From Meandrina meandrites (lineage: Eukaryota; Cnidaria; Anthozoa; Scleractinia; Meandrinidae): a stretch of 64,000 nucleotides of DNA. The notes beneath the pieces are model-generated. The model had not been told where the DNA came from, did no database searches, and was given only the letters and a program-made list of their open reading frames with translations. The position numbers were made by a program, and so were the translations under genes. Where the stretch lies: contig OY855913.1 of assembly GCA_963693305.1 (NCBI GenBank), positions 12,299,201-12,363,200 of the forward strand. Direction: 5' to 3'. This document shows, in pieces, positions 34,589 to 45,300 of the stretch. Position 1 is the first letter of the stretch, and every line of letters starts with the position of its first letter.

Positions 34589-34732
34589 TGTAAAGATCTT
34601 AGGATCTTTGAAAATAACAAAAGAATAATGTATTTTCCGCCATTTTGGTATAAGGTGTATTTTGTAGCTCATTCTGACAGCTTGTGGTCGCTTCCTAAGT
34701 AACCAGGCCAGCTATTACACAATATCGTTACA
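34589..34732 (-). repeat. Probable 5' LTR of the gypsy element, with primer site next to it
   Basis: On the minus strand this 144-bp block starts TGTAACGATATTG and ends GATCTTTACA, with the TG...CA ends of an LTR. It is followed directly by TGGTGTCAGAAGAGTGG (34588-34572), a TGG-led sequence in the position of a tRNA primer-binding site. No second copy was seen in the window, so the call rests on its termini and on the gag that follows. Confidence 0.6.
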
Positions 34733-34734
34733 AT

Positions 34735-35310
34735 TGCGTTGCGAAGTATTTTACATCTTGAACATCACGTTGCGTCGCGGGGCCCTAATGCAGTTGCAAC
34801 GGATCGACCGAAAGAAAACAACCGTAAATTCGTTTGAAGAGTTCCAATCGCCTCGACATTTCACCTAAAGAATATGACTGTTGGTATTTTAATTCCCTAG
34901 TTTCGCGACTTGCAACCCTTTGTATCGTCAGGAACTGAACACCACACGGAAAGCTTTGTCGGTCAGGGTTAGTACTTGTATGGGTAACCAACTAGAAATA
35001 CCTGGACTTTCTTTTTTCCTCTTTATACTTTTCCATGATTATAATTCCGTGAAATTTCAAAATTGCGGGACCTTTCTTCATTCTTATGTGTTTTTTATTT
35101 TTAACGTCGGCTAAGAACAAAGGACGTATTTTTCATGTTAAAATCACATCGCGTTGCGAAGTATTTTTACAACTTGAAATTATGTCGCGTCGTGAAGCCC
35201 AATGCAGCTGCAAGATAGACCGAAGGAAAACACCTGTAAATTCGTCTCAAGAGCATCGCCTCGGCATTTCACCTAGGGAATATGAGTTGTGGGTAGCCAT
35301 TCAAAGCTGA
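34735..35310. repeat. Diverged tandem duplication, about 415 bp apart
   Basis: 34738-34885 and 35153-35290 share GCGAAGTATTTTACA, GACCGAAAGAAAAC, GTAAATTCGT and GCATTTCACCTA. The left copy begins right after the gypsy LTR. Short frames here are not conserved between copies. Confidence 0.55.
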
Positions 35311-35572
35311 TGCATCAGTGCATCGACAAAACATTCCGTGTGAACGTTTTTAAGCGTTTTCCCTGCTATGAGCAACACGACACAGAATGTTTTCTTGGAT
35401 CCTTTTTTGTCAAACACAGATTAGAACACGGTTACACCTGACTTTCACTAAGTTTCACAATTACATTTAATATCCGTCAGAGTTCAATTATGCTTTGGCC
35501 AGCGGGATTACAAAGAAAAGTTTATGACCCAAGCAAGGAAGGATCGACCGAGCGAGTCAATAGGCCATTTCC

Positions 35573-35722
35573 GAGTTGCCCTTTGCCTCAGTTTCAAACG
35601 AGTCTACGTGCGAAACCATTGAAATGAAAATGACTTTGATTTGCATGAAAATGGTCTTGAAGTTGGAACACATTTTCATATGAATGGTTTCGCACGTAGA
35701 CTCGTTTTGAAACAGAGGCAAC
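35573..35722. repeat. 150-bp fold-back MITE
   Basis: Arms GAGTTGCCCTTTGCCTCAGT + TTCAAACGAGTCTACGTGCG and an almost perfect inverted copy ending AACAGAGGCAACTC, with centre around TGCATGAAAATG. Confidence 0.8.
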
Positions 35723-35879
35723 TCTATGCTTATTTCACAAAGCTGTGTTTAGCGGTGTTTTGTAAATTTTTGGGGGATTTTTGGGGATGTTTGGGAAGAG
35801 ATAGTTTTTCTCACCGGATTAGTAAAATTTGGAGAAATGAGAAATATTGAAGATTTAATGTGATTTTAAAATTAGAATT

Positions 35880-36130
35880 TGAAGTTAAAAATTAGTATAT
35901 GGACACCGAAATTTGTGGTTTCAGAAAATATCCATACCCTCCGCATGGAAGGGATTTTTCCTAAGGAACCCCCCCCCCCCCCCCCCCCGCACCCTTTTAG
36001 AAATTCCAATAATTATTAAGCTTCATGGACTTCTGGATTCATACATTTCCTAAGAATTTTTGCCACTTTGAGACCTCCTCCCTTCATCCCAAGGAATTTC
36101 CAATCCCTTCTGTGGGGGGAGTACGGACAT
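35880..36130. repeat. Poly-C dispersed repeat
   Basis: Contains GGTTTCAGAAAATATCCATA followed by a C tract (35970-35988). Related sequence with a C-rich run is at 51505-51620 and a looser match at 63610-63730. Confidence 0.55.
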
Positions 36131-37019
36131 TTTCAGGAACTGAACCTGAAAGTAATACAAAATACTCAGCATTTGTCAATTTTTACTACTTTCACCCCTT
36201 TCTAAAGATGGGGCACGTATTCAAGAATTTACATCATTTTAATAATATTGATAAATATTAATAATAATGATAATAAAAAAATACAAAAGTAGCACAATTT
36301 GCAAGACATGCATAGTGCAAATATCCTTTGCAATGAGATTTATTTGTTTGATGCTAAAATATATAGACAGTATACATGTGTAAAGGAATATTCAAAACCT
36401 TATAAATGATTAGCATGAGGTTATTTGTTGTTCAAATACTCAAGATTGTCTCTAAATCATTGATTACTGTACTACTCATGACTACTGCTTCTAGAGATTA
36501 AGTTTATTGTTTTATTTGTTGCTTTCAATAATAAAAAAATATAAATTTTGTCATCGCAAGCCCATGCCTTATAGTCGGCAATGTTAATGTTCTTATATAC
36601 ATGAGAGTTGGTCTAGCAACGTAAGACGTTCTCCTTGTTATGAAAAAAAAAAGATATTGAGACACACTCCCTTGATCCTTCGCCTACAGAACTGTATCAA
36701 AATGCAACTAGACGCTTAACTGCGTGTATCCAGGCAGTTGTTAAACTGTGAAACACTAAGTAAAGAAATAAATCGACTTTGTTTGCACAGCCATGCTTGT
36801 GTTACTGTCAAATTCAGAATACCGTGAACATCTGAAATATTTCAGGAATGTTGATTGTGTAGTGACCAATCACAATGAAATTCTGGAACACTCAAGCAAA
36901 CCTCACAACCACAAACTAATAACCGTTGCTGTTTGCGGTTTAGTTTTCTCGCGCCTGATTGGCTTTTCCTTGCAACACAATAACATTCCATTAATATTTC
37001 TGGTGTTCACGGTTTTCTG

Positions 37020-37350
37020 AGTTTCACAGTAAAACTGTCATCAAATAGTGATTAAAATTGCACTACTATGCGGAGAAAACAACGGTAACTCTATTTTACA
37101 AGTAAAAATCCCATTAACAACTTCGGATGCTTAACATAAAAGTACACAATCAAGTTGACAACCTTTTGGCAGTAAATGCATGGATATCACACGTGTATCA
37201 CTCTTTTAGTAACGCTATACTGCAACTTATGTTCGACTTTAAAACAGCTGTCAAGACTCGTGGTTAAGTCACGAAAGACATTTACATAAGCAGTCATTGC
37301 TCCTGTCGAGCGTGGGATAAACATTACTTTGTCTCTTGAACAACAATAAT
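37020..37350. repeat. About 330-bp dispersed repeat, copy 1
   Basis: Matches 42725-43035 over its length, including GCAGTAAATGCATGGATATC and AAGACTCGTGGTTAAGT. No TIR could be fixed. Non-coding. Confidence 0.75.
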
Positions 37351-37602
37351 TTCATTTATTCGCCTTACGCGGTTTGTGTGTCTCGATGCAGGCAGCCTAA
37401 ACAAAACTCTGTTGTTAGCTTTGTGTAATGATACAAGATAAAGGATATCAAGTTATAATTTAAAGTGTTCACTAGCGTGTTCTTATTCCAAGCAGCGCCT
37501 TGTGAATCTCGTTTCCAGAGCGTGCTCTGGAGATGAGATTGTAGACGTGGAACGAGATGGGACTTGAGGCATGCGCTTTAAAGCCCCGACGGCGATTTGT
37601 GA

Positions 37603-37860
37603 CAATCTCGTCCCCAGAGCCCGCGATCCTTCTGGACTGCGCCAGGAATCGAGACCTCTGGGCTAGACTGAAAGCCCGCCAAAAAAACGGCGAAATCTCA
37701 TTGGCTGTTGAAACTTGTTCATTTCAACCACAATCGCCGACGCATGCGCAGAATCAAACCGGAACCAGGATTTCCTGGTTCCGGTTTTGGAATCGACCAG
37801 AACCCATGCGCTTCCCGACCGCTGGTCAAGGGGACGCGGGCTCTGGGGACGAGATTGCGA
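37603..37860. mobile_element. 258-bp MITE, CAATCTCGTCCCCAGAGC ends
   Basis: The ends CAATCTCGTCCCCAGAGCCC and GGGCTCTGGGGACGAGATTG are perfect inverted repeats of more than 20 bp, with an inner inverted pair around GGAACCAGGATTTCCTGGTT. Related ends lie at 26830 and 39306. Confidence 0.8.
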
Positions 37861-37916
37861 TTTGTGACTGAACGAGGAAAAAATACGGGGCCGAAAGAAA
37901 TATTTCAACCCAGGCA

Positions 37917-39294
37917 CAGGGTCTGGAAGGGGGGGGGGGGGGGGGGGGGTCTGGATCTCGAGTCACGGGTTAAATTTCCGCAAATTCACGAATCACGGAA
38001 ATTGTTTTTTAGATTTCACAGATCACGTGGTTAGGAAACGAATTGATCAAGTCTATAAATGATAAAACGGTTTCTTTGTGGTCGCTGGACAACTATAGCA
38101 CTATAGGCATTAGTTTTTGGTTTTAAATGACCCCGTGATGGGAAGGAAACAAAAAGTATGGTAATCAAACTGATGATTCTTTGCTTTTTGTTTGACGACT
38201 ATAAAGTATTAAAGTTCACAGAAGTGACTGGCATCTCATAGTGTTCCACTCCACTCTCTTCCTCTTGGTCCTCCACTAGCTGGTGGTCCTCCTCTTCAGA
38301 AGTGAAGTCATATTCCGATTGTTGATCACACGAGACTGTTGGTTTGATTAAGGGACGGACCATTAGAAAAGTGATTGGGGGGGGGGGGGGGAGGGGGAGG
38401 GGGATTTTTAGCTTGCAAGAATTTTTTTGACTGCAGCCCTGTGCACGAATTTAATACACACCTGTGATTAGTAATTACACACCTGTGATATACCTGCTAG
38501 GTTCGTAGGAATTAATTTTGAGGTGAGGGGGCCCAAACGTTAGCATTGATTGTGATGTATTAAAATGGGCCGGAGGCCTATTTCCGTAGGGGGTCCGGGG
38601 CATTCTCCCCCAGGGAAAATTTTGAAAATCTACACACGATCTAATACCATTTGGTAGCATTTTGAAACACTTTTCTAGAAGAACTATAATTCGGGTTCAA
38701 TATCAAAATGCGGTCTATCTTGTGCATGATATTTTTCTCTGCGTTTTTTTCTGCGTTTTTTTTTTCGGACATTTTCCCTTGCATGATTATTTTTTTGTTG
38801 AATCCGTTCGCCTACTGGTAACTCTTTCCGGTACATATTTAATGACAAACAATACTGCAAGGCTGATCGTACTACATAAAAAGTAAACTGGAAAGTTCCT
38901 GCTGCATGTTTTGTATTAGTCTGTCTGATTGTCAGCTGCCGCACAGTCTTTCGATGCTCTTTAGCCCATTCCCCCACAATACGTTGGTCACTTTTAGACA
39001 TCCTTTTCACAGGTAACCGTTTCATTTTGACAATGTTCGGTTACGTTACATAACAATGACAGAAGACCAACTTTAAACCATCTTGACAGACAATTTACAT
39101 GTCTTAGTGTAGGGTTATTTGATGTTCATAACATTATCGGTAGAAATCTCGATTCACGGACTACAACTTTAGATGATCACGCGTCACAGTGAATATATAA
39201 TTCACAGATCACGGCTGTTTTTCATGAGTTTTCCCGATTCACGCTCTGTTTTTCGGTCAATTCATGGATCACGCGAAACCCCTTCCAGACCCTG
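37917..39294. mobile_element. 1.38-kb hAT-like TIR element
   Basis: Inverted ends CAGGGTCTGGAAGG and CCTTCCAGACCCTG. The sub-terminal zones are full of (A/T)TCACGGATCACG-type words. A 20-bp-class G tract follows the left end (about 37930-37949) and another lies at 38379-38391. A minus-strand basic frame (39025-38684, MSKSDQRIVGEWAKEH...) is not a known transposase. No clear target duplication. It ends about 105 bp before the ATG of gene 3. Confidence 0.6.
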
Positions 39295-39305
39295 CACTGC
39301 CACTC

Positions 39306-39380
39306 GCAACTTCGTCCCCATGGCCTTCTCTGGGACGATTTTCAAAATGGCGGAGAAGGCCCTGGGGACGACAAGGTTGC
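39306..39380. repeat. Fold-back sequence just upstream of the gene 3 ATG
   Basis: GCAACTTCGTCCCCATGGCC + TTCTC pairs with GAGAAGGCC...GGGGACGACAAGG + TTGC over about 25 bp. The loop holds AAAATGGCGGA. It ends 20 bp before the start codon, so it is likely in the promoter or 5' UTR of gene 3. Confidence 0.6.
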
Positions 39381-39399
39381 CCGGAGATCAACATTCAAG

Positions 39400-42300
39400 A
39401 TGGCGTCCGTTGGAAAGAAGTTTGTTGAGCTTTTAGCCTCAAAGCTGTTAAAAGGTAAAGTTGAGAATACTTGAAATAATTTTTAACTCAGTTTTTATGA
39501 GCAAATTTAACTTTAAAAGACCGAGTAGCAATTTATGTGCCTTCTGTACGCGAAATTAGCTTGAAACACGTGCTCCGAGTGCACTCCGTAAAAAATATAT
39601 ACCTTAGATTTAGGCAGGCCTAAAAGCGGAGCTCCTCATTGTTTAATTTTTTGCTTGGCAAGATTTCCGCGCAGCTCCATACATTAATTATGCATACAAT
39701 TTTCTGACTGACTCGTTCTTTTCATGATTGCTGTTTGTGTATAGTGATAGTATGAAATAGCTGCATACATAATAACCAGGCTGCATTTTATGTTGGTTAC
39801 GCCGAAGATCTTCGGCATGGATTTCAAAAATTTGCGGCGTACTGGTGTACAATTGTAGTCGGCGCGTTTTAACTGGCGTACAGATGACTTATTTTATAAA
39901 AGAATAACAAAGAACCTTGGCGTATCTTCGGTGTTGGATATACACGGAATGCACCCTGGCATAATAATTATGTATGAGGTGGTGATGGACAAAAGACTGA
40001 CCCCCCAGTCCATGGACTACCCCGATGGACTACCCAAATGGACTACCAAAATGGACTACCCTAAAATGGACTACCTCTAAGAAATCCTATTTTGGATGAG
40101 TAGTATTGAAAGAACCGCTATTTCTATACTTACATTGCATGGGCCTTCTTTATTCTCATCCTCATGGACACTTTAGTGCTTAAATACAGGAATTCTACCG
40201 ACCTTGAAAGGCACTGGGAACGAGGGTGGTTAAGCTATTTTAACTATCAAAATAGCACTCCTTTTAGTGGCTACTACTCACCTCGGTTAGCCTGCTATGC
40301 ACTCTGGTTAACCTACTTTTCACTCCGGTTAGCCTACTATGTACTGCAGTTAGCCTACTATTCACTCTGATTAGCCTGCTATGCACTTAAGTTAGCCTGT
40401 TTACGGTTAGCTCTTTATATTGTAAGGGTAACACGATATATTCTTAATATTACCGTATTATTGGTCCCTGGGAGCTCCCGGGTAGCAAAATAGGATTTTT
40501 TAGGGGTAGTCCATTTTAGGGTAGTCCATCGGGGTAGTCCATGGACTGGGGGTCAGTCTTTTGTCCATCACTGTATGAGGCTGTACGGAAATCTTACCGT
40601 AATTTATCTCTAAGAGTTATTCAATGTAAAAGAGAGCTTGATGGAGGCGAAGAAATTTGTCAGACTGGCGTAAGTTAATTTTAGTCAACCAAGGCTTTGC
40701 TCCAAGAAAAATTACAAGGAGCCCAAAGGTTCCAAACTGTGACCTCCAGGGTGCCCAGCATAAAGTTTATATGAAAGAAATAAGATTATCAGGTCGCCCA
40801 AAGGCAAAAGTTAGTTGCCTGAGGCACCCGGGCACCCTTAGAGCACAGCCCTGTCAACTCTTACTGTTTGCCATTGCTTCAAAAAACTACACATATATAC
40901 TAGTTAACTGTATGAGTTTCTTTTAGTTTCTGCAAAAATTCACGGCTTAAACTGAATCCGGCAACGGCGAAACTCACCGCAAAACAAAGTAAACTCACTA
41001 CACACAAAATCAACTCACGGCAAAATAAAAACAAAACTTACGGCAAACAGGCTCTCCTGTGGCTAAAAAAATGAACTTACACCACTAAAAAGAAACACAT
41101 GGCAAAAAAACCTCGGCAAACTTAACTCGTGACATAGCAGGCACAAGTCACTGCAAAATCAAGCGAACTCACAGCACAACAACGAAATTCGCAGCAAAAT
41201 AAACCCAACTCACGGCAAATGATAAACTAAAGTCCAGACAAAACAGTGTCAATTAGTGGCTAAACAAAATGAACACAACAAAGATTGAAAAAAACTCACC
41301 ACAAAACAAACTCTACAAACGGCAAAACAAACTAAATCACTCAAGGTAAAATAGACTCGCCGCAAGACAAACTCAACCCGTGAGAATCTAAAACGGTGGT
41401 AAAACCAACTCAACTCACAGCATAAAAAATTCAACTTTTGGTAAGTGAAAATCAACTCAACTACAAGTGCAAGTACAACAAAAGTAGCCGAATGAAGACG
41501 AAATTGTGACGAAATTGTGACCTTTCATGGAAAAACGTAAATCTTTCATACGTGTACATATCATTCGTACACTTACATGAATCATTGATTTGATCGATTT
41601 CTTGAGTCGTGAGTTTGGGACGCCTGTGTTTTAATGTGCCTCAAATGGAGCGATGAGTATGAGTGAGAGAGGAATCTCATCACAGAACGTTTTGGAGGAA
41701 AGATTGTGTGACGAGCTGAAAGAACATCTGTCTGCAAAATAAATTGGAATTTGCCACATCAAGAAATGGGTTATTTTTTTTTCAAAGGGGTTTGATAAAC
41801 TGTGAAAAGTTGTGACATTGTAGCATTTCTTGATATGTTAAAGCAGAATATTTCTTTGCTTGCAAACTATGTTATCATAATTTGGATGTTACAGAAGAAG
41901 CCATTCAAATGATTTAATATTGGACTGGACAGAAACGTGATCTATCATCACACAAGTCACGACAGTGATTGTTTGCTAATCATCTTATGATTGACACAAT
42001 ATTGGAATGTATAAATATCGGAAAGTGTCAAAATTGTTTATGAAAACACAGACGTTTCGGGTATATGACCCTTCTTCAGTGTGAAAAAAAAAACGTTAAA
42101 ATACGCAGTATATTTGTAACTAGGTTAGATGGGCATGGGCACGTAGAAAAGTTGCAAGCGCTGTTCAAATGTAGCTGAAAAAATTATTTATGTGTACCTA
42201 GCTGAAAAATCAGCCTCATCTCCTGTTGTTTTTTTACGACTATTTTGCAGAATGCAAAATAGGAGTTTTGTTAGGTGAAACGCAGTGAAGCGGTGAGTGA

Positions 42301-45300
42301 TGAGATAATTACAGCTAAGTCAAGAGCATGTGGTGCGAGCATTTTCCTCTTTGAATTGTTTTAAAACAACCTAGAAAGCTATTGTTGTCCTTGTTACGAA
42401 ATGAACCTGGGCTCCTGACAAGCATGGGTTTTAATAACATGTTGCATGCAATGTGTGAATATTGAGCAAAATAATAAAGGTTAAGTGCACGCTATGGCCT
42501 GTCACGCACGAATTTTCAAAGTATTTACACTTTGTTCTCAATTTTCTCATTTCTTCGCAAGCCTTGTGGTATATCATTACTAGAAAAGATCAGTTATATA
42601 ATGTCTTTTCAAAGAATACCAACTAAATGTTCGCCTATGTTTAATGAACAGATGTCATGTCAAGACTCGTGGTTTGTCACGAAAGACATTTATATAAGCA
42701 GACATTGCTCCTGTTGAGTGTGCCATCAAACAGTGATTAAAATTGCACTACTGCTGCGCAGAAAGCAACATTAACTATTTTTCAAGTAAAATTACCATTA
42801 ACAAGTTTGGACGCTTAACAGAAGCACACAATAAAACGTTGACAACCATTTGGCAGTAAATGCATGGATATCACACTTGTATCATTCCTTTAGTAAAACT
42901 ATACTGCAACTTACGTTCAACTATGTTTATCAACTTTTAAGACTCGTGGTTAAGTGACGAAAGACATTTACATAAGCAGTCATTGCTCCTGTTGAGCGTG
43001 GGATAAACATTACTTTTGTCTCTTGAACTACAATACTTGTTACGTACTTATTAGCTTCTTGGAATAATAAAAACACGTCGGAGGAAAAAAAAAAGAAAAA
43101 AAAAGATCGTGCGCATGCCAGCCATTGTGTTGAACTCTCTCTCTCCATGCTTTCCAACCCAATGCATTGAAGTAACTTAACACACAAAGCACACATGTAT
43201 ATATGTGTAGAGCGTTATGCATCATTGTATTGCGGATTTTAAGAGGTTTAAAGAAGGGACAGCAGAAATAAATTTATTTTTGGAACAAAATTAAAATATT
43301 TTCATCTTTTCTACTTATACTGATGCATGTTCTTCATCATGGATGCTGGATGTTGGTGCCACTGCACAAATGTATACCATGCACCTGGACATCTGTGATA
43401 CTGTGGCCCGTAGAATTGAAATGTTGAGACACAAGAAACCCAGCATTGTTCTTGCATATGCTTCGCAAATTCTCACCAAATCGACTTCTGAGGGTTGCCC
43501 AGTTTCACCGATGTAGAGATGGGAGCATCTGTGACAGGATATGCAGCACACAAGATTTTCTCACATGCATGTCAAATGTTTATGGATTTTAAAGGTGCAT
43601 TTAGGACCTGGTATCTCAGTGAGAGGATTGAGGTACTCACAGGTGTTGCAACAGGCTGCTCAATAGAGGAGTTGTCCGTGGAGCATACCAGCCTGTTTCT
43701 TAGTCTGAGGTCGTGTTTGTGTGTCACAAAAGGTGCTTTAGCTTGTGGGAAGATGCCATGTGTTTGCTAATCCGTTGATAGAATGCAAAAGTTCTGAAGT
43801 AGATACTGTTTAATTTGGGTGTTAAATTGGTGGTATGTGAGGATGGCAGGCATCTGGACGACTGATTTTTTGTGGTTTCAGCTTCGTAGAAGCGAAACCC
43901 ATATTGTCATCGTGTTGTAAGTAAGTATGTAATTCGGAAAGCCGACGTAATGCCGATGAGACGCGGACGCCCCAGTCGATGGTTTATTGACATGTCCGAA
44001 GTATTTTCGTGACAAGCGTTTTATCATGGGCCTGAGAACAAGGTTGCGAATTCGCAGTCGATATTTCTTCGCAGATAACATGTGAAACAACGTTTGTTTA
44101 TGCATTTCTCTGGGCGGTGGATTTCGGAGGAAAGTTTCATTAGCAATAGTTTTGTGCTATTTTAGTCTGGGAACCAGACAGAGCTCTCGATGAAGGAGAT
44201 ATTAATTTCTTGATGTGATTTGTGCAGTACTTTTTGAGAAACCACTTTCGAGCATGTTAAGCGTAAACACTGTAGACAGGGCGAATCAGCCATGCGGAGC
44301 ATGCAATTTTTCTCCTCAACACTTTCTAAATGCTTCCCAAGAGACTAACATTGATCACAATTGTCAGGTTTTCCAAAGAAACGGCCCTTTCATACCTTTC
44401 AAAGCAAGTGATGCCAGCTTTTGTTATCCTAAACAGCTCTTGTTACCATGTAATTAAATATGCAAAAATTTGCTCTCGCTGTTTTAAAGCGAAGTTCATA
44501 ACAAACAGGGAACAAAACTATTTTGCGCTTTGAAATACCTTTCAGAAGGGATGCTTCTTGATGTGATTTGTGCAGTACTTTTCGAGAAACAACTTTCGAG
44601 TGTTTACTTGTAAACACAGTAGACAGGTCGAATCAGCTCGCAAATATGCAAATCATCCATTCGCGTGCAATTTGTCACGCATTCCCATATGTATGATTTT
44701 TGGGGGGTTGAAAGTAGTACTTTTCAAAAGAGAGACTATTGTAAGTGATTTCCTTTTCAAGCTTTTAGACTGTGAGAAAATTTTACATACCGGTAATTGT
44801 AACAGACAAAACATACATGTAGCTGAAACCACGTGCACTCCCGCGAGTGCTACTTTTTTTATCTGGATGACTGATGGTCCCTATGCAGATCATGCTCGAG
44901 GGAAGTACATGGATAACCACGCTGTGTAAAGAATGTACATTTGGACAGTGCGCACACAAGTTCTCTATGTGCGCGCGCCTATCTAATGTAGTTACAAATA
45001 TACCGTGTATTTTAACAGTTTTTTTTTCACACTGAAGAAGGATCATATATACACTGTACCTGAAACGTCTGTGTTTTCATAAACAATTTCGACACTTTCT
45101 GAGGTTTATACCTTCCAATATCGCTTCAGTCATTTTTAACCAAGTGTCACGCATCAGCAATGGCTTTTTAGTTTACCCCTATGCTAATCATCTTAGTTCA
45201 AGATTTTAGTTTTTACGATGCATGTGTCTAAAACATGAGGCCAGAGCTTATCCCAGTTTCAGTAGCATGAAGCAACTAGGAGTATTTCTACTCCCCCCTG

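Larger units (their letters stand above)
30199..34732 (-). mobile_element. Ty3/gypsy LTR retrotransposon, decayed and interrupted
   Basis: Minus-strand order is LTR (34732-34589), primer site, gag, a 2.46-kb insertion, zinc knuckles, protease and reverse transcriptase. Gag is frame-shifted. The reverse transcriptase has lost residues between the entry segment and VIKPNKLRIYIDPKDLN, shifts frame near 30515 and stops making sense after SSRLTTFNT. RNase H, integrase and a second LTR are not visible. The element lies between pelota and gene 3 and is unable to move on its own. Confidence 0.85.
42000..45117 (-). mobile_element. Decayed Penelope-like element region with GIY-YIG remnant
   Basis: The two ends (42003-42090 and 45020-45117) are inverted copies of one sequence that includes a CTGAAGAAGG core, ACCTGAAACGTCTGTG and ATAAAC. 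Between them, at 43551-43315 minus, lies CISCHRCSHLYIGETGQPSE, the GIY-YIG endonuclease signature (here LYIGETG) with its cysteine-rich lead, as in the C-terminus of Penelope-like retroelements. The rest of the reverse transcriptase is gone and other repeats have inserted (42655-43035). It lies within intron 1 of gene 3. Confidence 0.6.

Noticed and set aside
38684..39025. 113-codon basic minus-strand frame inside the hAT-like element
   Set aside because: Not a recognisable transposase; the lysine/arginine run comes from a T-rich plus strand. Kept only as a note under the element.
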